DNA of 56,458 nucleotides from Lachnoclostridium sp. An169 (GCF_002160525.1 NZ_NFKT01000032.1:1-56458); one strand, 5' to 3'. Numbered from the stretch's first letter, positions 34,277 through 44,762 are shown. Made by a program: numbers and translations. Notes: generated by a model not told the origin, from the sequence alone.

Positions 34277-35854
34277 ATGAAAAGAAAAAGCGTAAAAGCA
34301 TTAATCTGTGCGGTGATGGCTGCAACACTTGCTCTGGGAGCGTTGTCAGGTTGCGGCACAGGAAGTGGGACGGGTGAAAAGAAGGCATCTGAAAATGGAG
34401 ATGCTTCCGATGAAGATCTGGAGGTCTGGACGACGAACAACGGCTTCCTGGCGATCGAGCACGGAAGCGAGACTTACAACCTGTTCAAGGAACTGACCGG
34501 AGTAGGCATCGTTCAGCCCTATGTAGAGTGGAATGGCGGCGAGACTTATAAGGAACAGCTCAATTACAGAATCGCAGCGAACGATATGCCGGATATGTTT
34601 ACACCGGTAGATGGAATGGAGACGGATCTGATTGAGAGCGGGGCGCTTCTTGACCTGACGGATCTTCTGCCGGAGAAGGCGCCGCATCTGTGGGAGAGTA
34701 TTCCCCAGGAGGTGTGGGACGCTGTGAAGGCGAATGATCCTACCGGAAACAACCGGATCTATACGATACCGACAGTGATCAGCTATGGCAGAAACGGCGC
34801 CATGATCCGTAAAGACTGGCTGGATAATCTGGGACTGGATATGCCGACCACACAGGAGGAGTTTGTTGAAGTGCTCCGTGCATTTAAGAACAATGATCCC
34901 AATGGAAACGGCGTGGCAGATGAGATCCCGACCGGAGGAAGAGAAGAGGCAAAATGGATGGGACAGCTGTTCGGCCAGTATGGAATCGCCATGTGGGAAG
35001 GTGCTCCGCAGTGGGATATCTATGACGGAGAGCTGACTTACTCGGCAGTGACGCAGAATATGAAGGATTGTCTGGAATGGATGTCAGAGCTGTACAAAGA
35101 AGGCCTGATGGATCCGGAGACGCTGCTCAACGACAAGGCAGCCTGGGATGGAAAGATCAACTCCGGCGTTGTGGGAATCTGGGAGCACATACCTCAGGAA
35201 TGCTACAACTATGCGGAAAATATCTACAATGCAACGGGCGTGCAGCCTGAGATCGCGATCCTTCCTGCAATCTCCGCACCGGGATATGAAGGATTCTATA
35301 CAGAGCGTCAGATGAACGGAAGCACATTTGTAGTGGCGAATACAGATGACGAGGCAAAGATCGACAAGATTATGGCTGTTCTGGATGCATACGGGAACAA
35401 GGATCTGTGGATGGATTTCTACAATGGTGTGGAAGGAATGCACAGCGAGGAGGTAGACGGCAAACTGGTCCGCCTTCCGGACGATCCTGCAACCATGGAA
35501 AATATTTATGCGCTTTCTCCGTATAACAATATTGCCGACCTTGATTTCCAGGTTGAACTGCTGTCATCCCAGCTGACTCCGGAGAGAGAATGGTCTGTTT
35601 CACAGGCGATCACAAATGTCCAGGATCTTCAGAACTACGTGAAGACCTATGCGGGAGACGGGCTGCCGGATTCTATCTATGCAGATTATCCGGATATCGG
35701 AAACCGGACATTATATGTAGAGTATGCAACCAAAATCATTACAGGAGAGTATTCCATCGATAAGTTTGATGAGTTTGTAGACCGCTGGTATGAGTCCGGC
35801 GGAGAAGAAGTCACAAAGCTGGCGAGAGAGTGGTACGCGAATAAGACGAAGTAA
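34277..35854 (+). CDS. Extracellular sugar-binding lipoprotein
   Basis: This 525-residue protein has a lipoprotein signal (LALGALSGC, Cys near residue 24), so the mature protein is lipid-anchored outside the membrane. The body is a large periplasmic-binding-protein fold (LipO/YtcQ group) with DMPDMFTPVDGMETDLIESGALLDLTDLLPE and NNDPNGNGVADEIP. It follows its permeases after a stable hairpin and ends before a strong terminator. Confidence 0.9.
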   Translation: MKRKSVKALICAVMAATLALGALSGCGTGSGTGEKKASENGDASDEDLEVWTTNNGFLAIEHGSETYNLFKELTGVGIVQPYVEWNGGETYKEQLNYRIAANDMPDMFTPVDGMETDLIESGALLDLTDLLPEKAPHLWESIPQEVWDAVKANDPTGNNRIYTIPTVISYGRNGAMIRKDWLDNLGLDMPTTQEEFVEVLRAFKNNDPNGNGVADEIPTGGREEAKWMGQLFGQYGIAMWEGAPQWDIYDGELTYSAVTQNMKDCLEWMSELYKEGLMDPETLLNDKAAWDGKINSGVVGIWEHIPQECYNYAENIYNATGVQPEIAILPAISAPGYEGFYTERQMNGSTFVVANTDDEAKIDKIMAVLDAYGNKDLWMDFYNGVEGMHSEEVDGKLVRLPDDPATMENIYALSPYNNIADLDFQVELLSSQLTPEREWSVSQAITNVQDLQNYVKTYAGDGLPDSIYADYPDIGNRTLYVEYATKIITGEYSIDKFDEFVDRWYESGGEEVTKLAREWYANKTK

Positions 35855-35861
35855 TGATCCG

Positions 35862-35893
35862 GGGGCTCTGTCAGATGTACAGAGCCCCTTTTT
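35862..35893 (+). terminator. Terminator of the ABC operon
   Basis: GGGGCTCTGT and ACAGAGCCCC form a 10-bp stem followed by TTTTT. Confidence 0.9.
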
Positions 35894-35989
35894 CGGCGAA
35901 AAAGTTCCGGGATTTGTGCAGAAAAAAGTTGTGTGTTAAACTGGGAGAAAATATCGGAAAGGGAACATTTGGATTTGGTGGTGTGCAGA

Positions 35990-37762
35990 ATGAAAAGGAT
36001 ATGGAACCGCCTGAATATGGCGGCAAAATTAATCGTTGTGTTTTCTCTGGTCAGCGTGATCCCGCTGGCTGTGAGCAGCTTTGTGCTGTATCATGTGGCG
36101 GCGTCCAGCCTGGAGGAAGCCATGGAGGAGACGACTTCGGCACTCAACTCCCAGATTGTGTCGGACATGAATGATTTCGTCAAAGACTATGATTCTCTCA
36201 CGAAATCGCTGCTTGTGGACAATACACTGATCAGCAATCTTTCGGAAGACCTGCCGATCTCGGAACGGATCAATAACAAGCTGTATTACCGGCATCTGGT
36301 TATGGAGCTGATGGCGCTCAAAAGTGATATCCAGTCCGTGTGTATTATGAATATGGAAGGACAGTATTACCAGTATGACCGGAACGGAAAAGTGCTGGAT
36401 TATAATTCACTGATCGGGCAGGAGTGGCTTAAGAAACAGCTTGACGGGACGGATACCATATTTCTGACGCCGCTTCATGACTGCTCTTACTATGACAGGA
36501 ACCAGGATCAGATTTCCATCACATTTGGGCGCCGGATCTATAAAGCAGGTCAGGTGGAAGGCATGATCCTGATCGACATGTCGCCTGCCAGCCTGATTCG
36601 GCTGAGTGATGAGTTCTTAATGGAGAGAACCCAGTACAATATTAAGATCAATATTACGGACGCGGACGGAGGACTGATCTACGACTCGGATCTGTCCAGC
36701 GGCAGAGTGAATTACAGCCAGATTGATGAGGAGGCGCTGCTGCTGTATCAGAAGAATGAGAAGGATTTTCTGATTATGAGAAATGAGACCGAGATGCTGG
36801 GAATGAAGGTGAATACAGTGATCCCCAGAAGTACGATGTTTCTCCGTGTCAGCTATATTCAGAGGGTTACGGTACTCCTTGTGGCGGTGCTGATCCTTGT
36901 GATCATCGTGACCTCCATCCTTTTCAGCAGGAATATGGTGCGGCTGATCCGCAGGCTTCAGGACAGTATGAAACGTCTGGAAGCAGGAAAGTATGAGTAC
37001 ATTGACACACCTGTCGGAAATGATGAGATCGGAAGTCTGGTGAAGAGCTACAACCACATGGTTTCCAAAATGCAGGCGCTGATCGAAGAAGTCTACATTG
37101 CGGGAGTCCGGCAGAAAAACGCCCAGTTGATGGCCCTGCGGACCCAGATCAATCCGCACTTCCTTTTTAATACACTGGAATCCATCCGCATCAAGGCGAT
37201 TCTGAACGGGGATGATCCGGTGGCGGATATGATTAAAATGCTTGCGAAAATGTTCCGGACGACACTGGACTGTGATGAATCACACCACAGGGTGATTGAT
37301 GAACTGGAAAATATCCGTTCCTTTATCCGGCTTCAGAACATCCGATTTAACGACATTATCACGTTGGAGGAGGATATCGACCCTGAGATCTGTCAGGCGA
37401 AGATGATAGCCATCGTGTTCCAGCCTGTGATCGAGAACTGCTTTAAACATGGAAGCAGGGGGAGAAATGTACCCCTTCATATTTCGATTGAGGGAAGAAA
37501 AGAGGATGAGGATCGCATGGTTTTCACGATCCGGGACAATGGGAAAGGAATGTCCCCGGAAAGGATTGACGAGATGAACCGGGAGCTTTCCGGGGATCAT
37601 ACGGCGGGCATGGAAGAAGAGGAAAATACATCCCACAGCATCGGGCTTCGCAATATTGCCGAGAGAATCCGTCTCCGCTACGGCAATGAGGGAAGCCTGC
37701 GGATTGTGTCCAGTGATGAGAGCGGGACCGTGATCGAGATCCGGGTCCCATATAAGGAATAG
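35990..37762 (+). CDS. YesM-type sensor histidine kinase
   Basis: This 590-residue protein has two membrane segments flanking an extracellular domain (residues ~35-285). A HAMP-like linker follows, then a His-kinase domain with LRTQINPHFLFNTLESIRIKAI (phospho-His region) and the ATPase motifs FQPVIENCFKHG and IRDNGKGMSPE. This is the YesM class, which senses sugars with a cognate YesN. ATG 35990 is used because GGTGG precedes it and the protein then begins like other YesM proteins; a GTG at 35933 is an alternative. The YesN-like gene starts 12 bases downstream. Confidence 0.85.
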   Translation: MKRIWNRLNMAAKLIVVFSLVSVIPLAVSSFVLYHVAASSLEEAMEETTSALNSQIVSDMNDFVKDYDSLTKSLLVDNTLISNLSEDLPISERINNKLYYRHLVMELMALKSDIQSVCIMNMEGQYYQYDRNGKVLDYNSLIGQEWLKKQLDGTDTIFLTPLHDCSYYDRNQDQISITFGRRIYKAGQVEGMILIDMSPASLIRLSDEFLMERTQYNIKINITDADGGLIYDSDLSSGRVNYSQIDEEALLLYQKNEKDFLIMRNETEMLGMKVNTVIPRSTMFLRVSYIQRVTVLLVAVLILVIIVTSILFSRNMVRLIRRLQDSMKRLEAGKYEYIDTPVGNDEIGSLVKSYNHMVSKMQALIEEVYIAGVRQKNAQLMALRTQINPHFLFNTLESIRIKAILNGDDPVADMIKMLAKMFRTTLDCDESHHRVIDELENIRSFIRLQNIRFNDIITLEEDIDPEICQAKMIAIVFQPVIENCFKHGSRGRNVPLHISIEGRKEDEDRMVFTIRDNGKGMSPERIDEMNRELSGDHTAGMEEEENTSHSIGLRNIAERIRLRYGNEGSLRIVSSDESGTVIEIRVPYKE

Positions 37763-37773
37763 GGGAGAAAAAC

Positions 37774-39330
37774 ATGACATTCAAGGTGATGATAGCAGAA
37801 GATGAAAGCGAAAAGGCAAAAGGAATCGCCTACCTGGTGGAGAAGTATAATCCGGAGTGTACGCCTGTTCTGATTGCAGCGGACGGAGTGGAAGGATACG
37901 AGATGGCGCTGCGGGAGAATCCGGATATCATTCTGACGGATATCCGGATGCCCAATATGGACGGGCTGGAGATGATCCGCGCGCTCCGGGACAGAGAATT
38001 TCCGGCGGAGTTTGTTGTGCTGAGCGGATACGCAGAATTTAACTATGCGAAGAAGGCCATCGAACTCGGTGTGAGGAATTTTATAACGAAACCGGTGGAC
38101 GAGATGGAATTAAGCGGCACGCTCCAACAGGTATGCCGGGAGATTGCAGAGAAAAGAAGTACAGAGGATTCCCGCCTGAAGATGAATGATGATATGAGAA
38201 ACTATGTGCTGCGGGATTTCCTGGAAAAAGGGGAGGGGGATATCTACAAGGTAAAGGAAAGTCTGGAGCAGATCGGTGCAGCCGGGACATACAGGGAGTA
38301 TGCCTGCCTGGTCGCAGAGTGTGAGAACCCGGACTCCCGGAAGGAAGAAATGGAGTGTCCGGACTTTGGGGAGGAAGAAGAAATCTTTTTATACTGTGTA
38401 AAGTCCGATCCGGAGAGGCTGATTTTCCTGGCAGCAGGGGACAGTCTGGACGCAGAGAAGAAGAAAATGATCGGGGAAAAGTGCCTGTGCCTGATGGATG
38501 AGAATAATATCAGCACAAGCATCGGGATCGGCGGCACATATGGAGACTGCATGCAGTTGCCGAAGTCCTACGAGGAGGCCTGTATCGCCCTGAATTACCG
38601 GATTCTGAAGATGAAGAGCCGGGAGATTCTCTATGAGCAGCTCTGCGATCTGGAGTCAAATCAGGAGGAGCTTATTACCGATCAGGAGATGGAACGGCTG
38701 CGGGAGCGGATCGACCGTTTTGACCAGGAGGGATTCCGCGTTGCCCTCAAAAGCATCTTCAACCGGATTCTCTCCGAAAACCAGCTTACCCTTCCAGACC
38801 TGCAGAAGCTGAGCCTTAACATAGTGCTGATGGGACTTCATAATATCCCGCTGGCGCAGATCCAGATGAATGAATACTTCGGGAAAAACCTGTTTACCCT
38901 GAAGAGCATTGAAAAATTCCGTACTATTGAACAGCTGGAAAACTGGATTATCAATATGATCAACAGCATGAATGAACTGATGGTAAAGGATTCGATTCCG
39001 AAGAAGAAAGATGTGATTGCGGAGGCAAAGGAATATATCCGGCAGCATTACGACCAGAACGTTTCGCTGAATGATATTTCCAGACAGTTTTATATTAATC
39101 CCTCCTATTTCAGCCAGCTTTTTAAAAAGAAGACCGGAATGACCTATCAGAATTATCTCGCCGAGTACCGGATCGACCGGGCGGCAAAGCTTCTGGAAGA
39201 GACGGATCTGAGGATCTATGAGGTCTGCCAGATGGTCGGGTACAGCGATGTAAACCATTTTAACCAGTTGTTTGAGCGGCTCCGGGGCATGAAGCCGAAT
39301 GAATACAGAAAGAAGTGCAGAAATGAGTGA
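37774..39330 (+). CDS. YesN-type response regulator with AraC DNA-binding domain
   Basis: This 518-residue protein has an N-terminal receiver domain (IAEDESEKAKG; ENPDIILTDIRMPNMDGLEM with the phospho-Asp; ITKPVDEMEL). Its C-terminal AraC domain contains VSLNDISRQFYINPSYFSQLFKKKTG and IYEVCQMVGYSDVNHFNQLF. The long middle segment is a linker/dimerisation region. It partners the upstream YesM kinase and probably regulates the adjacent importer and glycosidases. AGGGGAG lies upstream of the start. Confidence 0.9.
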   Translation: MTFKVMIAEDESEKAKGIAYLVEKYNPECTPVLIAADGVEGYEMALRENPDIILTDIRMPNMDGLEMIRALRDREFPAEFVVLSGYAEFNYAKKAIELGVRNFITKPVDEMELSGTLQQVCREIAEKRSTEDSRLKMNDDMRNYVLRDFLEKGEGDIYKVKESLEQIGAAGTYREYACLVAECENPDSRKEEMECPDFGEEEEIFLYCVKSDPERLIFLAAGDSLDAEKKKMIGEKCLCLMDENNISTSIGIGGTYGDCMQLPKSYEEACIALNYRILKMKSREILYEQLCDLESNQEELITDQEMERLRERIDRFDQEGFRVALKSIFNRILSENQLTLPDLQKLSLNIVLMGLHNIPLAQIQMNEYFGKNLFTLKSIEKFRTIEQLENWIINMINSMNELMVKDSIPKKKDVIAEAKEYIRQHYDQNVSLNDISRQFYINPSYFSQLFKKKTGMTYQNYLAEYRIDRAAKLLEETDLRIYEVCQMVGYSDVNHFNQLFERLRGMKPNEYRKKCRNE

Positions 39331-39389
39331 AATCAGCGGCGCGGTACAGAGAATTGAACGCTCGTACCGGTGCCGGGAAAGGACAGGAA

Positions 39390-42089
39390 ATGAATAAGAA
39401 AATTACAGATCTGCTGGCAGACAGGGAGGAAAACCATATCTTTCCCTTTTTCTGGCAGCATGGAGAAGAGGAGTCCGTACTCAGAGAATATATGCAGGTG
39501 ATCCGCAGATCCAATATCAAAGCCGTGTGTATTGAGAGCAGACCCCATCCGGATTTCTGCGGACCCGGTTGGTGGCGTGATATGGATATTATTCTGGATG
39601 AGGCAGAGAAACTGGAGATGAAGGTGTGGATTCTGGATGACAGCCATTTCCCTACAGGATACTGCAATGGAGAGATCGTGAAAAGGCCTCTTTCCATGCG
39701 CAGGCAGTTCCTGACTTACCGGATGTTGGGAGAAGTAACAGAAGGGGAGCGCCGGACATGGGAGAGCGGTGAGTACCGCAGTGTGCTTCCATTTCAGCCG
39801 TCATGGATAGAGAATTATTTCCATCTTTCCTTTGAAGAATTTGCAGATGACCGTTGGATCGGAGCTGTGGCGGTGAAAAAGGACGGAAACGGTGTGGATA
39901 ACCTGGTTCCACTGCGGGAAGAAGGGGGAAAACTTTCTTTTACTGCGGCGGAGGGAACGTGGAAGGTCTATTCCTGCCAGCTGACGAGAAACCGGGGACC
40001 GCACAGGAATTATATGAACATGCTGGACCGGGAATCCTGCCGCACGCTGATCGATGCGGTGTATGAGCCGCATTACCGGCATTACAGAGACAGGTTTGGA
40101 ACTACGATTGCAGGTTTCTTTTCCGATGAGCCGGAGATCGGGAACGGGCACCTTTATGAGATGGACCGGAAGATCTATGAAAACGGTGATCAGCCGTGGA
40201 GCCCGGAACTGGAAACAGCTCTGAAAGAAGAGTGGGGAGAGGAGTATTTCCGTTATCTGCCCCTTCTCTGGGAACAGGACTTTGACCGGGGAATGACCGC
40301 ACAGGTACGCTTCTGTTTTATGGATCATGTGACGCATCTTGTGGAAAAGAATTTCTCACAGCAGGTGGGAACATGGTGCCGGGAGCATGGCGTGGAATAT
40401 ATCGGGCATCTGATCGAGGACAACAACCAGCATGCGCGGTGCGGTTCCAGCCTGGGGCATTACTTCCGCGGACTGTCAGGGCAGGATATGGCAGGAATAG
40501 ACGATATCGGGGGACAGGTTCTGCCTCAGGGGGAAGATATTGAGTATACTTCCCATCTCGGGACAAAGAGAGACGGTGTGTTCTATCATTTTACACTGGG
40601 GCGGCTTGCATCCAGTGCGGCGGCGATTGATTCCCGGAAAAAAGGAAACTCCATGTGTGAGATATTCGGGAATTACGGATGGAAGGAGGGCGTGAGGCTG
40701 GAAGCATATCTTGCGGATCATTTTATGGTGCGGGGAGTGAATCATTTTGTGCCCCATGCATTTTCGGCAAAGGATTTCCCGGATCCGGACTGCCCGCCCC
40801 ATTTCTACGCCCACGGACACAATCCTCAGTACAGACATTTTGGCGTGCTGATGAAGTATATGAACCGGGTGTGTACACTGATCAGCGGCGGAACCCATGA
40901 GAGCGAGGCTGCCATTCTCTATCACGGGGATGCGGAGTGGACAGGGATGAAGTGTATGTATGTCCAGGAGCCTGCTCGGATTCTCACAGAGAATCAGGTC
41001 GGCTTTGATTTCGTGCCTTCGGATATTTTTACGGATGCGTGTTATAAGACGAACCTCGAGGGAGGACTGACAGTGAACACGCAGCATTATAAGGTACTGA
41101 TTATACCGGAAGCAGACTATATTACAAAAGAGACTGCGCAGGCGGCTGCGGCGCTTGGAGAACAGGGATTTCCCTGTATCTTTCTGAACAGTTATCCTCA
41201 GGGAATCTGTAATGAACCGGATGCTGCCGAAGGAAGGAGAATCCTTGACAGGCTCCTGAGATATACAGGGAAAATAAAACTGGACGAACTGGCGGGATAT
41301 CTGGAAGAACAGGAAATCGGAACAGTCCGGATATCGCCCGCAGAGCCATATATCAGAAGTCTTATCTATCATGGAGATACAGACATTTTATATATGACAA
41401 ATGAAGGAACCCGGGTGTATGAGGGAAATGTGGAAGTAAGGACTTCATATAATACATGCTGCCGGTATCAGGCGTGGGAAAATACGCTGGAGAAGGCGGA
41501 GGCGTCGGTGACAGCAGACGGGATGATGATCCGGGCGAAGATCGAGCCGGGGAAAAGCTTTATTATCGTGTTTGGCGAGACGGCAGAGACCGGCGGAGGA
41601 AAGTACCGGAAGCCGGAGGCAGATCTGGAATGCAGACAGGAACTGTGTGATAACTGGAAACGTTCTGTCTGCGGCAGCATTGATTACCCGCTGTTTCACA
41701 GTGAGAAGAACGTGTCACTGCCGGACTGTGTGGAGGAGGAGATCCCGGACTTCGCGGGATATGTCAGATATGAGAAGTGGCTGGATGCTGAGGATATTCC
41801 GGAAACCGGCGGACCCGGGGAAGCAGGAAAGACGGTGCTTGAGATTACAGATGCGGGAGAGGCTGTGCAGGTGTTTGTAAATGGAAGAGATCTGGGGATT
41901 CAGATTGTCCCGCCTTACCGCTATGACATCAGCAGTGAGCTGACAGACGGGAAGAATCAGATCGTGATCGAAGCTGCCACGACACTGGAGCGGCAGATCC
42001 CGCCGAAGAACAGGACGCCGGAATGGAAACCGGGGAATCAGTGCGGACTGTGTGGAAATGTGTATCTGGTACATGAGAAGAACGGATAA
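39390..42089 (+). CDS. Second large GH106-like glycoside hydrolase
   Basis: This 899-residue cytoplasmic protein has FFWQHGEEESVLREYMQVI at its N-terminus, a TIM-barrel region with GFFSDEPEIG and LIEDNNQHARCGSSLGHYFRG, and a C-terminal beta-sandwich (VLEITDAGEAVQVFVNGRDLG) followed by GNVYLVHEK. The plan matches GH106-like enzymes and differs from the 29135 gene, with low mutual similarity by eye. Glu and Asp in SDEPEIG are candidate catalytic residues. ATG 39390 is used because GGACAGGA lies just upstream; an in-frame start 63 bases earlier overlaps the yesN-like gene. Confidence 0.65.
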   Translation: MNKKITDLLADREENHIFPFFWQHGEEESVLREYMQVIRRSNIKAVCIESRPHPDFCGPGWWRDMDIILDEAEKLEMKVWILDDSHFPTGYCNGEIVKRPLSMRRQFLTYRMLGEVTEGERRTWESGEYRSVLPFQPSWIENYFHLSFEEFADDRWIGAVAVKKDGNGVDNLVPLREEGGKLSFTAAEGTWKVYSCQLTRNRGPHRNYMNMLDRESCRTLIDAVYEPHYRHYRDRFGTTIAGFFSDEPEIGNGHLYEMDRKIYENGDQPWSPELETALKEEWGEEYFRYLPLLWEQDFDRGMTAQVRFCFMDHVTHLVEKNFSQQVGTWCREHGVEYIGHLIEDNNQHARCGSSLGHYFRGLSGQDMAGIDDIGGQVLPQGEDIEYTSHLGTKRDGVFYHFTLGRLASSAAAIDSRKKGNSMCEIFGNYGWKEGVRLEAYLADHFMVRGVNHFVPHAFSAKDFPDPDCPPHFYAHGHNPQYRHFGVLMKYMNRVCTLISGGTHESEAAILYHGDAEWTGMKCMYVQEPARILTENQVGFDFVPSDIFTDACYKTNLEGGLTVNTQHYKVLIIPEADYITKETAQAAAALGEQGFPCIFLNSYPQGICNEPDAAEGRRILDRLLRYTGKIKLDELAGYLEEQEIGTVRISPAEPYIRSLIYHGDTDILYMTNEGTRVYEGNVEVRTSYNTCCRYQAWENTLEKAEASVTADGMMIRAKIEPGKSFIIVFGETAETGGGKYRKPEADLECRQELCDNWKRSVCGSIDYPLFHSEKNVSLPDCVEEEIPDFAGYVRYEKWLDAEDIPETGGPGEAGKTVLEITDAGEAVQVFVNGRDLGIQIVPPYRYDISSELTDGKNQIVIEAATTLERQIPPKNRTPEWKPGNQCGLCGNVYLVHEKNG

Positions 42090-42128
42090 TGGGCTGAGAT
42101 TAATACATCAGGATGGAGGAATCAGAAA

Positions 42129-43460
42129 ATGGAGAAAAAATTTCCGGAGAATTTTTTATGGGGAGCGGCGAGCGCTGCATTTCAGGTAGAGGGCGCGCGC
42201 AATGAGGATGGAAGGACTGACAGCATATGGGACGCTCTGACACCTCAGAAGATTAAGAGAAATGAAAACGGAGATGTTACATGCGACCACTATCACCGCT
42301 GGAAGGAAGATGTTGAGCTGATGAAGGAACTGGGACTTAAGAGTTACCGCTTTTCCATCAGCTGGTCCAGAGTGATCCCGGAGAGGGGAAAAGTAAACGA
42401 GAAGGGGCTTGCGTTTTACGTCCGCCTGGCCAGCAGTCTTGCAGAGGCGGGAATCGAACCGCTCTGCACGCTCTATCACTGGGATCTCCCGATGTGGCTC
42501 CACGAGGAAGGCGGTTGGGAGAACCCGCATATTGTTGAGGACTTCGAAGAGTATGTAAAAGTTGTGGTTGAGGCGCTTTCGGATAAGGTGGGTTACTGGA
42601 TGACATTTAACGAGCCGGCATGCTTTATCGGTCTTGGTTACATCGAGGGAAGGTATGTGCCGTTCCGGAAGAATACCATGGCGAAGGAGCAGAAAATGAG
42701 GGAGCTGGCAAGGATCAGCAGAAACGTGCTTCTCTGCCATGGAAAAGCCGTGCAGATCATCCGGAAATATGCGAAGAGAACACCTCAGATCGGCGCCGCC
42801 TTAAACGCCCATACGTTTGCGGCTTATGACAATACGCCGGAGGGCATTGAACGGGCAAGGGAGAATATGTTTAATGTTGAGAAAGAAGCCTACTTTGCGG
42901 TGAACTGGTGGGCAGACCCGATGATTCTGGGGAAGGCACCCGCATATATGGAAGAGGTGGTATCGGAAGCGGATCTGCGCGAGATCTGTCAGCCTTTGGA
43001 TTTCTTCGGATTTAACTGCTATTTTGCGAGCAACTATGATGCGGATGAACTTAACCCGGACAAGGGATGGGCGGGAATGCCGCGAACCCAGATCGGCTGG
43101 CCCGTCTCCCCGGATATTCTCTACTGGGCGCCCAGATTCCTTTATGAGAGATATCACCTTCCGATTCTGATCACGGAAAACGGTATGGCAAATATCGACT
43201 TTGTGATGAGTGACGGGAAAGTACATGATCCCCAGAGAATCGAATATCTCAAGGCATACCTGGGGCAGCTCCATCAGGTGATGGAAGAGGGCGTTCCGGT
43301 GATCGGCTACACGGTCTGGTCGCTGATGGACAATTTTGAGTGGACAGATGGTTTCGATCCCAGGTTCGGGCTTGTATATGTGGATTACAGGACGCAGAAG
43401 AGAACGCCCAAAGATTCGTTCTACTGGTATCAGCAGGTAATCCGGGAGAACGGGGTGTAA
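42129..43460 (+). CDS. GH1 beta-glucosidase or 6-phospho-beta-glucosidase-like enzyme
   Basis: This 443-residue cytoplasmic enzyme has all GH1 marks: FPENFLWGAASAAFQVEG at the N-terminus, SISWSRVIP, YHWDLPMWL, the acid/base Glu in TFNEPACF (about residue 163) and the nucleophile Glu in ILITENGM near residue 350. The C-terminus has TVWSLMDNFEWTDGFDPRFGLVYVD. It hydrolyses beta-linked glucose or related sugars and would complement alpha-L-rhamnosidase activity. GGAGG lies nine bases upstream of the start. Confidence 0.9.
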   Translation: MEKKFPENFLWGAASAAFQVEGARNEDGRTDSIWDALTPQKIKRNENGDVTCDHYHRWKEDVELMKELGLKSYRFSISWSRVIPERGKVNEKGLAFYVRLASSLAEAGIEPLCTLYHWDLPMWLHEEGGWENPHIVEDFEEYVKVVVEALSDKVGYWMTFNEPACFIGLGYIEGRYVPFRKNTMAKEQKMRELARISRNVLLCHGKAVQIIRKYAKRTPQIGAALNAHTFAAYDNTPEGIERARENMFNVEKEAYFAVNWWADPMILGKAPAYMEEVVSEADLREICQPLDFFGFNCYFASNYDADELNPDKGWAGMPRTQIGWPVSPDILYWAPRFLYERYHLPILITENGMANIDFVMSDGKVHDPQRIEYLKAYLGQLHQVMEEGVPVIGYTVWSLMDNFEWTDGFDPRFGLVYVDYRTQKRTPKDSFYWYQQVIRENGV

Positions 43461-43547
43461 GTCAGGAACCGGTTGAAAAAATATATCCGGTGTGCTAAGG
43501 TTTAGATAGAATCAGCGGAAAAAATGCTGAAGGGAGGCGTTAGCAAA

Positions 43548-44762
43548 ATGCCCAGAGTTTTTAATACAACCGCGGTATGCATACCGGAAAAACATTATAT
43601 GGTAAATCTCGACAGCCGCCTGCGGGAGATTCGTCAGCTTGTGGATGAAGGAAAATATTTTACCATTAACCGGGCGAGGCAGTATGGCAAGACAACATTG
43701 CTGATGGCTTTGAACCAGAGCCTGAAAAATGCATATTATACAGTTTCGTTGGACTTTCAGACTTTTGGAAGTGCAGAATTTCGTACAGAATATACGTTTG
43801 CGGAAGCCTTTGCAGGAGCTTTTGCCGAGGGCTTTGAATATAATAATCCTTCGATTCCCGGGAGGCTGCGGGATCTGGCAGATGGCCTGGAAGAAGAGCA
43901 TGAGGAGAAAAAATATACGTTGCGCAGCCTTTTCAGAAAATTGAGATCGATCTGCGCTGCCTCTGACAGGCCAATCGTCCTGATGATAGATGAAGTGGAC
44001 AGTGCATCGAATAATCAGGTGTTCCTCGATTTCCTGGCACAGCTTCGGGCACAGTATATTACGAGATTCCAACAGCCGGCATTTCAGTCGGTGATCCTTG
44101 CCGGAGTCTGCGATGTAAAGAATCTGAAGCAGAAGATCCGGCCGGAAGGAGAGCATAAATACAACAGCCCCTGGAATATTGCTGCGGACTTTAAGGTAGA
44201 TATGAGTTTCTCTGCCGCAGATATTGCCGGGATGCTGGAAGAGTATGAGACAGATTATAATACGGGCATGGACATCTCTATGATGTCAGAGCTGCTCCGC
44301 GACTATACTTCCGGTTACCCTTTCCTTGTCTCGAGGCTTTGCCAGTTGATGGACGAAGCAGTGAGTATAAAAGCGGAATATGCCTCAAAGAAAGCAGCGT
44401 GGACAAAAGAGGGATTTAATGAAGCAGTGCGCATGCTTCTGAGTGAAAAAAATACGCTGTTCGAGTCTCTGATCGGAAAACTGCATGATTATCCCCGGCT
44501 CAATACCATGTTGGAAACGGTACTTTTTACAGGCAGGACTTTTTTGTATAATTCAGATGAAAATACAACAGATATAGCGTCTATGTTTGGATTTATTAAG
44601 AACCGGAACGGGACAGTGGCAGTGGCCAACCGGATATTTGAGATGAGACTTTATAATTACTATTTATCACAGAGTGAAATGCAGGAGACAGAACTATACA
44701 GGACATCTCTGCAGGACAGAAGCTCAATAAAAAGAAAAAGCCGGGTGTACATGAAATTATAA
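43548..44762 (+). CDS. AAA ATPase of the AAA-ATPase_like family, C-terminally truncated
   Basis: This 404-residue protein has a divergent Walker A (INRARQYGKTTLL near residue 40) and Walker B (VLMIDEVDS, ~145), with the winged-helix region SGYPFLVSRLCQLMDE. Family members are usually about 520 residues and end in a PD-(D/E)XK nuclease-like domain. Here the frame ends after DRSSIKRKSRVYMKL. In another frame, from 44726 to 44797, NKKKKPGVHEIIIGDKEIIEAVV is readable and resembles the family's usual C-terminal end. I infer an internal deletion that removed the nuclease domain and shifted the frame. ATG 43548 has AAGGGAGG upstream. Confidence 0.75.
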   Translation: MPRVFNTTAVCIPEKHYMVNLDSRLREIRQLVDEGKYFTINRARQYGKTTLLMALNQSLKNAYYTVSLDFQTFGSAEFRTEYTFAEAFAGAFAEGFEYNNPSIPGRLRDLADGLEEEHEEKKYTLRSLFRKLRSICAASDRPIVLMIDEVDSASNNQVFLDFLAQLRAQYITRFQQPAFQSVILAGVCDVKNLKQKIRPEGEHKYNSPWNIAADFKVDMSFSAADIAGMLEEYETDYNTGMDISMMSELLRDYTSGYPFLVSRLCQLMDEAVSIKAEYASKKAAWTKEGFNEAVRMLLSEKNTLFESLIGKLHDYPRLNTMLETVLFTGRTFLYNSDENTTDIASMFGFIKNRNGTVAVANRIFEMRLYNYYLSQSEMQETELYRTSLQDRSSIKRKSRVYMKL

